From contig NZ_JADKSH010000003.1 of assembly GCF_015350795.1 (NCBI RefSeq), positions 1-64,000 on the forward strand: a DNA stretch of 64,000 nucleotides, in the 5' to 3' direction. Positions within the stretch are counted from its first letter, which is position 1, and every line of letters begins with the position of its first letter. Shown one piece after another: positions 7,663 through 16,581 of the stretch. Below the pieces are notes generated by a model. The model was not told where the DNA came from. It made no database searches and saw nothing but the letters and a program-made list of their open reading frames with translations. The translations under genes and the position numbers were made by a program. Origin of the DNA: Microbacterium sp. VKM Ac-2870 (GTDB lineage: Bacteria > Actinomycetota > Actinomycetes > Actinomycetales > Microbacteriaceae).

Positions 7663-7719
7663 CCAGCGGCTATGCGTCGAGTGAGCGGGCGTTATGAAGG
7701 AGAAAGGAGTCGAGCAGCC

Positions 7720-8361
7720 TCAGTGGGCGACGGCGGCTGTGCCGGCGCGCACGGCACGCTCGACGGATGCCGCGGCATCCGAGAATCCGAAGGACTGGAA
7801 CAGCGGGATCCACAACGCGGCGAGACGGTCCACGAACGCCGCGTCGTCGACGTCATCCGCCGTCCCGAAGACACCGTATGTCGCGCCCAACAGAAGCTTC
7901 GACGCGTACGCGGGGGGTTCCGCAACCCCCTGAGCCTCGGCCTCGGCGCGCAGTTCCCGAGCGATCATGCCGTACCAATCGAACCCGATGGACCCCTTGG
8001 GCAGTTCGATCTGGTCCGCGCCCAGCTCGTGAAGGAGTCGGGTCGCACCGGCCGCGATCGGGCACGCGCGCGCATCCATCGTCGTCGCGAGGATGAAAGC
8101 GGCAAGCCGCTCGATGCCCGGCGGCTGATCCAGGCCTGCCTCGATGGCCACCCAGCGGCTGTGCTGCGATTCGACTACTGCGGCGGCAAGTGCCGCTTTC
8201 GAGGGGAACTGGTGATAGCCGACCGCAGATTTCGGACGCCCCATCGCCTCGGCGACCCGCGCGAACGACGTTCCCTCGTATCCGTGGGCCGCGAACTGCA
8301 CGCCTGCGGCCTCGATGATCGCTTGGCGCGTCTGTGCCATGCCCTGCTGTCGTCGGTTCAT
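7720..8361 (-). CDS. TetR-family regulator resembling gamma-butyrolactone receptors
   Basis: 213 residues. The N-terminal HTH ([20 protein letters not shown].. through [19 protein letters not shown], about residues 11-60) is typical TetR. The helix 3-4 wording, the following [10 protein letters not shown] and the layout of the ligand domain resemble ScbR/ArpA-type butyrolactone receptors. It probably represses the adjacent Sua5-like gene and the secreted-protein gene through the palindromes at 6650, 6707 and 7647. Start 8361 is uncertain: ATG 8340 (MAQTRQAI) is also possible, and neither has an ideally spaced ribosome binding site. Confidence 0.82.
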   Translation of the reverse strand: MNRRQQGMAQTRQAIIEAAGVQFAAHGYEGTSFARVAEAMGRPKSAVGYHQFPSKAALAAAVVESQHSRWVAIEAGLDQPPGIERLAAFILATTMDARACPIAAGATRLLHELGADQIELPKGSIGFDWYGMIARELRAEAEAQGVAEPPAYASKLLLGATYGVFGTADDVDDAAFVDRLAALWIPLFQSFGFSDAAASVERAVRAGTAAVAH

Positions 8362-8576
8362 CCCTTGCCTCGTCTCGTCTGCGGGCGGGCCCCAGTCGGC
8401 CCGTCGAGACCATCGGCTCCCAGACCGACGGCCATCATGTCCCGCTCCCCGCCCCCAGTATCGCGAACAATGTGACGAGGCGTCGATGGTGCGGCCCTGT
8501 GAATGCCCGATATTTCTGGGCTGGCCGCGCGTTCTTGTCGGCGGGGCCGCGGCGCCGCGTGGCTAGACTCGCTGGC

Positions 8577-9065
8577 ATGGCCGACAGTTCCTTCGACATC
8601 GTTTCCAAGATCGACCGCCAAGAGGCGGACAACGCGCTCAACCAGGCCCGCAAAGAGGTCGAGCAGCGCTACGACTTCAAGGGCACGGACGCCTCGATCG
8701 ACTGGAGCGGCGACGCGATCCTCATCAAGGCGAACAGCGAGGAGCGCGCGAAGGCCGTTCTCGACGTGTTCCAGAGCAAGTTGATCAAGCGCGGCATCTC
8801 ACTCAAGTCGCTGGACTCCGGCGAGCCCCAGGCGTCGGGCAAGGAGTACCGCATCTCCTCCACGTTGAAGGAGGGCATCTCCTCAGAGGACGCGAAGAAG
8901 ATCTCCAAGCTCATCCGCGACGAAGGCCCCAAGTCGGTCAAGGCGCAGATCCAGGGCGACGAGTTGCGCGTGCAGTCCAAGTCGCGCGACGACCTGCAGG
9001 AAGTGCAGCGCCTTCTGACGGCCGCCGACCTCGACGTCGACCTGCAGTTCGTCAACTACCGGTAA
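8577..9065 (+). CDS. YajQ-family nucleotide (cyclic-di-GMP)-binding protein
   Basis: 162 residues, full length for the family, beginning [16 protein letters not shown] with the two ferredoxin-like halves conserved ([16 protein letters not shown] region; [14 protein letters not shown] at the end). YajQ proteins bind cyclic-di-GMP in Xanthomonas and other nucleotides elsewhere, acting as effectors; role in actinobacteria is unclear. TAGACT seven bases before ATG 8577 sets the start, and the longer open frame upstream is not coding-like. Confidence 0.92.
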   Translation: MADSSFDIVSKIDRQEADNALNQARKEVEQRYDFKGTDASIDWSGDAILIKANSEERAKAVLDVFQSKLIKRGISLKSLDSGEPQASGKEYRISSTLKEGISSEDAKKISKLIRDEGPKSVKAQIQGDELRVQSKSRDDLQEVQRLLTAADLDVDLQFVNYR

Positions 9066-9128
9066 GGCGCGGCGCTGGCCCGCGTGACCATTCACCGGAT
9101 TCATCATCGGGCCCCGTAGGGTTCCCGC

Positions 9129-9791
9129 ATGCTCGACCCGCGCCGCCGGCCCCGACTCTTCGCCGCCGTGACAGTGCTCGCTGCCGCCGGCATCCTGTGC
9201 CTCGCGGGTTGCGGCACGCCGGCGGCCTCCGCCCCGCCGGCCTTCTCGCCGCAGGCGGAGGCGACCGCGACAGCGACGCCGTCGCCCACCCCGACGCCGA
9301 CTCCCACGCCCACACCGGCACCCGCGATCTGGACGGTACACGCGAACCCGGCGCCCGATCCGAACTGCACCGGTCCGGGTCGAGAGGCGGCGCAGGACGG
9401 GGTGCTGCACGTGTACGTCAGCATCACGGCACAACACCTCTGGGAGTGCTCAGGCGAGAACCTGCTGATGGACTCGGCCGTAACTACCGGGGCATCCGGG
9501 TTCGACCCCGACTACGCCACCCCCACGGGTACGTTCGCGATCACACGGATGACCCGCGACACCGAACTCGTCGGCCACGACAGCCACGGTTCCTGGGACG
9601 ACAAGGTCGCCTACTGGATGCCGTTCCAAGGCGGCGACGTCGGATTCCACGACGCCTCCTGGCAAACCGTCCCCTTCGGCGGCGACGGGTACCTGCAGAA
9701 CGGGTCGCACGGGTGCGTGCACATGCCTACCGACGCCATCGCCCACCTCTATGCGGACGTCTCCGTCGGCACGCGGGTCACGGTGCGCTGA
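9129..9791 (+). CDS. L,D-transpeptidase lipoprotein (YkuD domain)
   Basis: 220 residues. A lipoprotein signal with lipobox LAGC places the mature N-terminus at Cys near 28. A Thr/Pro repeat linker (TPTPTPTPTP, about 50-65) follows, then the YkuD catalytic domain with the motif SHGCVHMP near the C-terminus carrying the catalytic Cys and His. It makes 3-3 cross-links in peptidoglycan on the outer face of the membrane. ATG 9129 is fixed by TAGGGT six bases upstream. Converges with the DUF1295 gene across a large inverted repeat. Confidence 0.88.
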   Translation: MLDPRRRPRLFAAVTVLAAAGILCLAGCGTPAASAPPAFSPQAEATATATPSPTPTPTPTPTPAPAIWTVHANPAPDPNCTGPGREAAQDGVLHVYVSITAQHLWECSGENLLMDSAVTTGASGFDPDYATPTGTFAITRMTRDTELVGHDSHGSWDDKVAYWMPFQGGDVGFHDASWQTVPFGGDGYLQNGSHGCVHMPTDAIAHLYADVSVGTRVTVR

Positions 9792-9816
9792 GCCGCGGCA
9801 TCCCTCCGTCACGGAT

Positions 9817-9895
9817 GCCGAGAACCGGCGATCTGCCCGGAACAGGCTGATCGCGGGAGCATCGTCCTGCTCTCGGCAGATCGCCTGCTCTCGGC
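9817..9895. repeat. Large imperfect inverted repeat between convergent genes
   Basis: Two 21-base arms, 9817-9837 and 9875-9895, pair over 18 bases (GCCGAGA and GGCGATCTGCC with their complements) with a 3x3 internal mismatch and a 37-base loop. Inside, an 18-base unit (CCTGCTCTCGGCAGATCG, 9866 onward) is nearly duplicated. It probably ends transcription from both sides, but it has no T-run and could be a palindromic repeat unit. Confidence 0.65.
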
Positions 9896-9914
9896 AGGAG
9901 GCCTGCGACGGCCG

Positions 9915-10790
9915 TCAGCCGCGACCGAAGCCGGGCACCAGCACGGGCGTGCGCTTCTTGTACTCCTGGTACGCCGGCTCGCTGCCCCAGCGGTCGTCGG
10001 CGCGCTTCTCGAGCATGGGGATGCCGCTGACCTTCGTCAGCAGCAGCACGACGAACACGGGTGAGATCAGGGTGACCCACTGCCAGCCGACCGCCACCGG
10101 CAGCGCGACGATCGCCACACCGACCCAGACGAGGATCTCGCCGACGTAGTTCGGATGCCGCGACCACGCCCAGACGCCGCCGTCGATGAACCGCCCCTTG
10201 TTGGCGGGGTCACGACGGAAGGCTGCTTTCTGTGCGTCGGCGACGATCTCCAGCGCGATGCCGACGAGCCACACGAGCGCACCGACGACGACCCAGGCAT
10301 CCAGGCCGCCGCTGCGCGCAGCGGTGATGCCCACCCAGGCGGCCGACGAGGTCGCCACGACCCACAGCCCTTGGATGATCCACACCCGCAGGAAGGCGAG
10401 CGGGTTGATCTTGATGTCGTCGAAGCGACCGTCCGAGCCCTGTGCGTGCACACGCACGAAAAGAAAAACGGAGAGCCGCACCCCCCACACGACGATCATG
10501 GCGACCAGCATCCAGGCACGGACGCCGGCTGGAGCGACGGCGACCAGCAGCCCGACGGCCACGAGGGCGAACGTCAGGCCGCCGGTCAGATCGAAGAATT
10601 TCTCGGTCCGCAGCAGCACCGCCGGGACGTAGGCGACGACCTGGATCGCGAACGCCGCCACGACGGCGAGGGCGAACAAGGGGATGCCGCCGACCGTCTG
10701 TCCCGCCGCACTGCCGGCGGCGGCGAGCCCGCCGCCGAGGGCGAGCGCGATGACGATGGTGAGGATGATGGCTCCAGGGCGCTGAGACAT
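9915..10790 (-). CDS. DUF1295 (steroid 5-alpha-reductase-like) membrane protein
   Basis: 291 residues, about seven membrane segments. The C-terminal half carries the family signature: WSRHPNYVGEILVW (about 208-221) and, at the end, EYKKRTPVLVPGFG. DUF1295 proteins are integral membrane enzymes related to NADPH-dependent sterol and isoprenylcysteine-modifying enzymes; substrate unknown. It starts 33 bases after the acyl-CoA synthetase and may be co-transcribed with it, suggesting a lipid-related role. Confidence 0.85.
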   Translation of the reverse strand: MSQRPGAIILTIVIALALGGGLAAAGSAAGQTVGGIPLFALAVVAAFAIQVVAYVPAVLLRTEKFFDLTGGLTFALVAVGLLVAVAPAGVRAWMLVAMIVVWGVRLSVFLFVRVHAQGSDGRFDDIKINPLAFLRVWIIQGLWVVATSSAAWVGITAARSGGLDAWVVVGALVWLVGIALEIVADAQKAAFRRDPANKGRFIDGGVWAWSRHPNYVGEILVWVGVAIVALPVAVGWQWVTLISPVFVVLLLTKVSGIPMLEKRADDRWGSEPAYQEYKKRTPVLVPGFGRG

Positions 10791-10823
10791 GGGGATCTTT
10801 CTCGGGTGGTGAAAGAGAGCGGT

Positions 10824-12584
10824 TCAGAGGTAGAGGGCGTCGATCGTGCTCGACTCGCGGTTGAGCAGCTCGCGGCGACGGATCTTCAGCGTGGGCGTGA
10901 CGATCTCGCGATCCTCGGCGTCCGCGAACACCAGCGCGAACCGACGCACCTGCTCGCTGCGTGCAACCAGCGTGTTGGCGTCATCGATCGCGCGTTGCAC
11001 GGTCGCCCGCAGGCTCGGGTCATCGAGAGCGACGCCGTGCCCGCCGCGCGACGCGATGACGGCCTCCTGGTCGAGCACGATGAGCGCAGTGAGGTAGGGA
11101 CGCCCCTCGCCGACGGTGACTGCGGAAGAGATCAGCGGATGCTCTTCGATGGCCGCTTCCCACCGGGCCGGAGCGACGGTCTTGCCACCCGATGTGGTCA
11201 CGACATCCTTGACGCGACCTTGCAGGATGAGCCGCCCGCGGCCGTCGAGCCTGCCGAGGTCGCCGGTGCGGAAGAACCCGTCGAAGAACGCGTCGGCGTC
11301 GTCGCCCTCGTTGCGGTAGCCGGAGAAGACACCGACGCCCTTGGCGAGCACCTCCCCCTCATCGGAGATGCGCACCGTCGACCCGGGCAGAGGCACCCCG
11401 ACCGTTCCCGACCGGATGCCTCCGGGCAGGTTTCCCGTGAGCGGCGCCGTCGTCTCGGTGAGACCGTAGCCTTCGATCACCGGAATGCCCATGCCGCGAA
11501 ACAGCAGCGACAGTCGTGCCGGCAGGGTCGCGCCGCCCGAGAGGACGTAACCGATCCGACCTCCCATGAGTGCGCGGATACGGCGGTAGAACAGGGCGTC
11601 GAACAGTCGCTGCCGCAGCGAGAGCGTTCGCGAGGATGCCGCCTCTTGCCCATCGTCGAGACGCTCGGCACGCGTCGCGACCTCGATCGCCGTCCGCATC
11701 GCGGCATCCCACACCGGGCCCAGACGCTTGTCTGCAGCCTTCGCACCGGCGGCGGCCGCAATCTTCTCCAGAATGCGCGGCACCACGACGAGGAAGGTGG
11801 GCCGCAGCACCGCGAGTGAGGCGACGACCGCCGACGGCTCGGCTACGTGCGCGATGCGCATGCCGTTTGCAAGGCAGATCAACTGCAGACCGCGGGCGAG
11901 CACGTGGGCGAGGGGCAGGAAGATGATCGTGCTGCCGTCGGCGCGCACGATGTCGGAATAGGCGGCCGCGATGTTGAGCACCTGGCCGAGGAAGTTCTCG
12001 TGACTGAGCACGACGCCCTTCGGCGTGCCGCTCGTTCCCGAGGTGTAGACGATGGTCGCGGGAGACGTCGGACCGGCATGCTGACGGGCACGCTCGAGTT
12101 CGGTGTCGCTGATTCCCATTCCCTCCGCCGACAGGACGCCGAGGCCGTTTCGCAGGTCGATGATCGTGGGCGTCTGGGCGTGCTCGAGGGCGGCGCGTGA
12201 ACGCTCATCGCCCGCGAAGCCGATGCGGACGTGAGCATCGTGCACGATCGCCGCGACCTGACTCGGAGCCGACGAGTCGTAGACGGGCACGACCACGCCG
12301 CCGGCGAACCATACCGCCAGGTCAGCGACCGCCCATTCGTAACGAGTGGGTGCCATGATGGCCACCGCGTCACCGGGGAGCAGTCCCCGAGCGATCATGC
12401 CCTTCGCGACGGCGCGCACCTCGTCGGCGAACTGCCTCGTCGAGACCTGACGCCACGTCTTGTCGGCGTTGGCCACGTCGAAGGCGATGTGCTCCGGCGC
12501 GTGAGCGAGGCGGCGCAGCAGCAGATCGGTGACGTTGCGGTAACCGGACAGATCGGCGAGCGCCGGGGTCGACACTTCTCTCAC
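10824..12584 (-). CDS. Long-chain fatty acid--CoA ligase (AMP-binding enzyme)
   Basis: 586 residues of the FadD15-like actinobacterial type. The AMP-binding P-loop YTSGTSGTPKG lies near residue 178, the adenylate motif GYGLTET near 375, and the C-terminal hinge TGDLGRLDGRGRL near 445. It activates fatty acids as acyl-AMP then acyl-CoA in the cytoplasm. GTG 12584 is preferred over an upstream in-frame start at 12674 because AAGGAGAA lies eight bases before it. The DUF1295 gene follows in the same direction. Confidence 0.88.
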   Translation of the reverse strand: MREVSTPALADLSGYRNVTDLLLRRLAHAPEHIAFDVANADKTWRQVSTRQFADEVRAVAKGMIARGLLPGDAVAIMAPTRYEWAVADLAVWFAGGVVVPVYDSSAPSQVAAIVHDAHVRIGFAGDERSRAALEHAQTPTIIDLRNGLGVLSAEGMGISDTELERARQHAGPTSPATIVYTSGTSGTPKGVVLSHENFLGQVLNIAAAYSDIVRADGSTIIFLPLAHVLARGLQLICLANGMRIAHVAEPSAVVASLAVLRPTFLVVVPRILEKIAAAAGAKAADKRLGPVWDAAMRTAIEVATRAERLDDGQEAASSRTLSLRQRLFDALFYRRIRALMGGRIGYVLSGGATLPARLSLLFRGMGIPVIEGYGLTETTAPLTGNLPGGIRSGTVGVPLPGSTVRISDEGEVLAKGVGVFSGYRNEGDDADAFFDGFFRTGDLGRLDGRGRLILQGRVKDVVTTSGGKTVAPARWEAAIEEHPLISSAVTVGEGRPYLTALIVLDQEAVIASRGGHGVALDDPSLRATVQRAIDDANTLVARSEQVRRFALVFADAEDREIVTPTLKIRRRELLNRESSTIDALYL

Positions 12585-12726
12585 GGACGGAGTTCTCCTT
12601 CGGATGGGCGTGGCTGCCAGTACTTCGGAGCCGAGGCCCGATCGGATGGGGGATCCGCAGCGACATCTTCGCATGGCGGGTCGATCCGTCTCGGGGCTGC
12701 CGGATCAGAACGGATACGCTCGGAGG

Positions 12727-14145
12727 GTGGAAGACGGGCTCGATGATCTTGCCGACGTGATGAGTTCGGCGCCGGCAGGTGAGCAGCCCTCTGAAGCGGA
12801 TGCCGAGCGCGCGCGCCTGCACAGGCGTCGCGTGCGGCGCGGCTGGCTGATCACAGTCGGCATCCTCGTTGCGATCCTCGCCGCGGGCGGCGGCTACACG
12901 GCCTGGGCGCTGTCGGCCGCGCTGCCCGCACCCGACGTGGCGACCCGTGTCCCCACCGTGGCTGCGGGCGCCCCCGTCGCCCTCCAGCTGCCCGCCGATC
13001 GCGCCGCGGCCATTGCCGTCGTCGGCGCTGCGAATGACATCGGCACCGACGGTCTGCACGGCATCAGCGGCGACGATGCTCCCCGCCCGATCGCGAGCAT
13101 CAGCAAACTCATCACCGCGCTCGTCGTGCTCGATGCCCACCCCCTCCAGAACGCCGACGATCCCGGCCCCACCCTCACCTTCAGCAAGGCCGACCACGCC
13201 CTCTACGACCAGTACTACGTGCTCGGGGCCGCGATCGCGGAGATGCCCACCGGCAGTTCGATGTCTCTCCACGATGCACTCACGATGATGCTGCTCCCGT
13301 CGGCGAGCAACTACGCCGATGCCGTGGCGAGCTGGGCCTTCGGCTCACGATCGGCCTATCTCTCGGCCGCCCACGCGTGGCTGGCCGAGCACCAGCTCAA
13401 CGGCACGACGATCGTGGAGCCCACGGGTGTCGACGCGCGCAACGCGAGCACGCCGAGCGATCTGCTGGCGATTGCGAAGCTCGCCGCCGCCAACCCCGCC
13501 ATCGCGCACATCGCGTCGATGGCCACGGCGACCGTGCCGGGCATCGGCGAGGTCGACAACACCAACGACCTGCTCGGCCAGAACGGGATCAACGGTCTCA
13601 AGACCGGCAACAACGGGCCGGGGACATTCGCGCTGCTCTACACCGCGACGTTCAACCTCGGGTTTGGCCAGCCACTGACCGCCGTGGGGGTGTCGCTCGA
13701 CGGTGAATCGCGCGAGCAGGTGGATGCCGACGTCACTCGCGTGCTGCAGAGCGTGTCGGCCGGCTTTCATCTGATCACGGTCGCCGCGGCCGGTACGCCT
13801 GTGGGCACCGTGGAGACCGCCTGGGGAGGATCGGCTCAGCTCGTCCTGTCCTCCGCCCAGTCCCTCGCCGTCTGGTCGGACACGCCGATCACCGCGACCA
13901 TCGCATTGACAGCAACACCCACCGGCGAGGACGGCCAGCAGGTCGGCGTCGCGACGTGGACGGCCGGCTCACGCACGACCAGCGTTCCCGTCGTCGTGCG
14001 TGGCGCCATCGCTGCACCAGACGACTGGTGGCGTCTGACGCACCCCGGGCTCCTGGGGAAGGCTGCGCCCGCGACGACTCCCACCCCCACACTCCCGCCC
14101 TCGGCGACGCCCGCGGCATCCCCGGCATCCCCGACAGCCCCCTGA
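12727..14145 (+). CDS. D-alanyl-D-alanine carboxypeptidase-like (S11) membrane-anchored protein
   Basis: 473 residues. A cytoplasmic N-terminus, one hydrophobic anchor (about 42-60), then a penicillin-binding fold with SISK (SxxK, about 124-127), SASN (SxN, about 192) and KTG (about 292). The tail is Thr/Pro/Ala-rich. Such enzymes trim the terminal D-Ala of peptidoglycan stems. GTG 12727 is chosen because TACGCT lies exactly six bases upstream, the leaderless spacing seen throughout this window; an open frame reaching back to 12604 has no support, and ATG 12760 is the alternative. Confidence 0.85.
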   Translation: MEDGLDDLADVMSSAPAGEQPSEADAERARLHRRRVRRGWLITVGILVAILAAGGGYTAWALSAALPAPDVATRVPTVAAGAPVALQLPADRAAAIAVVGAANDIGTDGLHGISGDDAPRPIASISKLITALVVLDAHPLQNADDPGPTLTFSKADHALYDQYYVLGAAIAEMPTGSSMSLHDALTMMLLPSASNYADAVASWAFGSRSAYLSAAHAWLAEHQLNGTTIVEPTGVDARNASTPSDLLAIAKLAAANPAIAHIASMATATVPGIGEVDNTNDLLGQNGINGLKTGNNGPGTFALLYTATFNLGFGQPLTAVGVSLDGESREQVDADVTRVLQSVSAGFHLITVAAAGTPVGTVETAWGGSAQLVLSSAQSLAVWSDTPITATIALTATPTGEDGQQVGVATWTAGSRTTSVPVVVRGAIAAPDDWWRLTHPGLLGKAAPATTPTPTLPPSATPAASPASPTAP

Positions 14146-14163
14146 CACCGGAGTCCGGCAACA

Positions 14164-15135
14164 TCAGCGCAGGGCGCCCGACAACAGCCACCGCCGGAGT
14201 GCGCGATAGGCGGCATCCTTCGGCCCGGGGGCCGACAGGAACACATCGTGGATCGCACCCTTGATGCGTGCGACGGTCACGAGGGAGCCGAGGCGAGGCG
14301 CCGCACGCGCGATGTCGTCGACGTCGAGCACGCTGTCGGTCGATGTCATCTGCTCATTCCACTGCAACGGCGAGGTCCACCGGGCCGACAGCAGCGTGAA
14401 CACTGGGCAATCGATCGCCAGTCCGGCGGCGACCGCGGCATGCCCGCGCAGCACCGCTGCAAGCCACCCCGGGTGCGTGGGAAAGCCCCGCTCCGGCCGC
14501 CATCCGTCGGGGCTTTCGGGCAGCGTGCCCAGCTCGCGCTGCGCGCGCGTGTACAAGCCGAGGTCGACGACGGGGTGTGCACCGAGAGGATCGAAGCGGG
14601 CACGCACCTCGATCAGCGGGGCGATCGCCTGGCGACCGATGGATCCCGTCTGCAACTCGAGCCACGGGCTGTTGAGCACCAGGGCTGCGGCGACCCCGGG
14701 GTGACGCGCCGCCCACAGGCTGATCGTGAGCCCGCCCGTCGAGTGGCCCATGAGCACGAGCCGCCGACCACGGACACGCGCACGCGCGCTGCCGCCGTGC
14801 CCCATCGCCGCGAGGGCGGCGGCGATGTCGGCGTCGTACTCCTCGAGCGACGTGATGTAACCCGGCGTCTGCCCGGGGCGGAGACTCCGACCGTACCGAC
14901 GCAGATCCAGCGCGTAGAAGCGCGCACCGAGACTGTTCCAGAACCGCGCGAGCTGCATCTGGAAGAAGTAGTCCGACCACCCGTGCACGTACAGCACGTC
15001 CACGTCGGCGAGCGGGCGCAACCATGCCGCGCGCGGCAGCGATCGCACCACCGTGGCGGGATCGTCTGTTCCGAGGTCGAGTGTCTGCTGCTCGAACCCC
15101 GGTCCGAGGATGTCCTCGACCCACGTACCCGGCAT
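14164..15135 (-). CDS. Alpha/beta hydrolase (serine aminopeptidase S33 / monoacylglycerol-lipase type)
   Basis: 323 residues. VLYVHGWSDYFFQ marks the oxyanion region near residue 50, GHSTGG the nucleophile elbow near 140, and a D..H pair in the last quarter (..GAIHDVF) completes a triad. Likely a lysophospholipase or monoacylglycerol lipase; natural substrate unknown. TAGGCT six bases before ATG 15135 gives a leaderless start. Not evidently MenH, although it lies beside men genes; the lid and length fit lipases better. Confidence 0.82.
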   Translation of the reverse strand: MPGTWVEDILGPGFEQQTLDLGTDDPATVVRSLPRAAWLRPLADVDVLYVHGWSDYFFQMQLARFWNSLGARFYALDLRRYGRSLRPGQTPGYITSLEEYDADIAAALAAMGHGGSARARVRGRRLVLMGHSTGGLTISLWAARHPGVAAALVLNSPWLELQTGSIGRQAIAPLIEVRARFDPLGAHPVVDLGLYTRAQRELGTLPESPDGWRPERGFPTHPGWLAAVLRGHAAVAAGLAIDCPVFTLLSARWTSPLQWNEQMTSTDSVLDVDDIARAAPRLGSLVTVARIKGAIHDVFLSAPGPKDAAYRALRRWLLSGALR

Positions 15136-15182
15136 GGTGTCAGCCTAACCGCGGCATCGCACCGCGGTGAGAGGCATCGACA

Positions 15183-16556
15183 CTACTCGCCGCGGGAGAC
15201 GCGCACCATCTCGTCACGGTCGACGACCTTGATGCGCGCGCGCTCGTGGGGGGCACCGAGGGCGACCTCGTGCTCGTCGAGGCGGTGCCAGCCGTCCAGG
15301 TCGGTCCACCGAACGCCGCGCGATTCGAGGAGTGCGACGATCGCCTCGGGCGACGGATCGGCCGGCTGCCACCACGACGCCTGGTCGTTGATGACGTGGC
15401 TGATCGTCTCCATCGCATCCGACTTGGTGTGGCCGATCAGGCCGACGGGGCCGCGCTTGATCCAGCCGGTCGCATAGACGCCGGGCACGCGCTCGTTGGA
15501 GTCCTTGTGCAGCACCTGACCCTCGTGGTTGGGGATCACACCGTGCTTCTTGTCGAAGGGCACGCCGGGCAGCGGCGAGCCGAAGTAGCCGACAGCACGG
15601 TACAGCTGCTGGATCGGCACCTCGCGCAGCTCTCCCGTGCCCACGACGCCGCCTTCGGCATCGGGCCGGGTGCGCTCGTAGACGAGCGCCGCCACGCGGC
15701 CGGTCTCGTCGGTCTTCACCTCGACGGGCTTGGCCCAGAAGTGCAGGTGCAGACGGCGCGACGCCTCGCCGCCGGAGTTGTTGGCCCCCGGACGCTGACG
15801 CCACGACTGGAGCACCCGGTCGATCACCATGACCTGCTTGTTGCTGGCGACGGCCGCACGCGAGGCCTCGTCGTAGTCGAAGTCCTCGTCGTAGACGACC
15901 ATGTCGACGTCGCGCAGCTCACCGAGTTCGCGCAGTTCGAGCGGCGTGAACTTGACCTGCGCGGGACCGCGGCGTCCGAACACGTGCACGTCGGTCACCT
16001 GCGAGGCTTCCAGCCCGGCCTGCACGTTGGCGGGGATCTCTGTGACCAGCAGGTCCTCGGCGTGCTTGGCGAGCACGCGGGCGACGTCGAGGGCGACGTT
16101 GCCGTTTCCGATGACGGCGACGGATGCCGCATCCAGCGGCCACTCGCGCGGGAAGTCCGGGTGGCCGTCGTACCAGCTGACGAAGTCGGCGGCGCCGAAG
16201 GAGCCGACGGCGTCGATGCCGGGGATGTCGAGGCCGGCATCCTTGATGGCGCCGGTGGAGAAGATGACCGCGTTGTAGTGCTGCTTGAGATCGTCGAGGG
16301 TGATGTCTTCGCCGAAGCGGACGTTGCCGAAAATGCGGATGTCACCGCGGTCGAGCACGTCACGAAGCGCCGTGATGATGCCCTTGATGCGCGGGTGGTC
16401 GGGCGCCACGCCGTAGCGCACCAGGCCGTAGGGCGCCGGTAGGTGATCGAACAGATCGATCGAGACGTCGAACTTGCGCTCGGCCTTCAGCAGGATGTCC
16501 GCCGCGTAGATGCCCGCGGGTCCCGCGCCGACGATGGCCAGCCTGAGCTTGGTCAT
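15183..16556 (-). CDS. fprA: FprA-type ferredoxin/adrenodoxin--NADP+ reductase
   Basis: 457 residues, the usual size. FAD-binding GAGPAGIYAA lies at residues 9-18, DHPRIKGI at 53-60, the NADP-binding VIGNGNVALDVARVL near 147-161, and the C-terminal FAD loop VYATGWIKRGPVGLIGHTK near 364-382. It passes electrons between NADPH and ferredoxins (for example to cytochromes P450 or MetH reactivation). AAGGAA precedes ATG 16556. It follows the polyprenyl synthase by 25 bases and is probably transcribed with it. Confidence 0.92.
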   Translation of the reverse strand: MTKLRLAIVGAGPAGIYAADILLKAERKFDVSIDLFDHLPAPYGLVRYGVAPDHPRIKGIITALRDVLDRGDIRIFGNVRFGEDITLDDLKQHYNAVIFSTGAIKDAGLDIPGIDAVGSFGAADFVSWYDGHPDFPREWPLDAASVAVIGNGNVALDVARVLAKHAEDLLVTEIPANVQAGLEASQVTDVHVFGRRGPAQVKFTPLELRELGELRDVDMVVYDEDFDYDEASRAAVASNKQVMVIDRVLQSWRQRPGANNSGGEASRRLHLHFWAKPVEVKTDETGRVAALVYERTRPDAEGGVVGTGELREVPIQQLYRAVGYFGSPLPGVPFDKKHGVIPNHEGQVLHKDSNERVPGVYATGWIKRGPVGLIGHTKSDAMETISHVINDQASWWQPADPSPEAIVALLESRGVRWTDLDGWHRLDEHEVALGAPHERARIKVVDRDEMVRVSRGE

Positions 16557-16581
16557 GGGTGATTCCTTTGCGTTCTTCCGG

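Noticed and set aside
9866..9897. CRISPR-like repeat
   Set aside because: Only two copies of an 18-base unit with no spacer pattern; explained by the larger palindrome.
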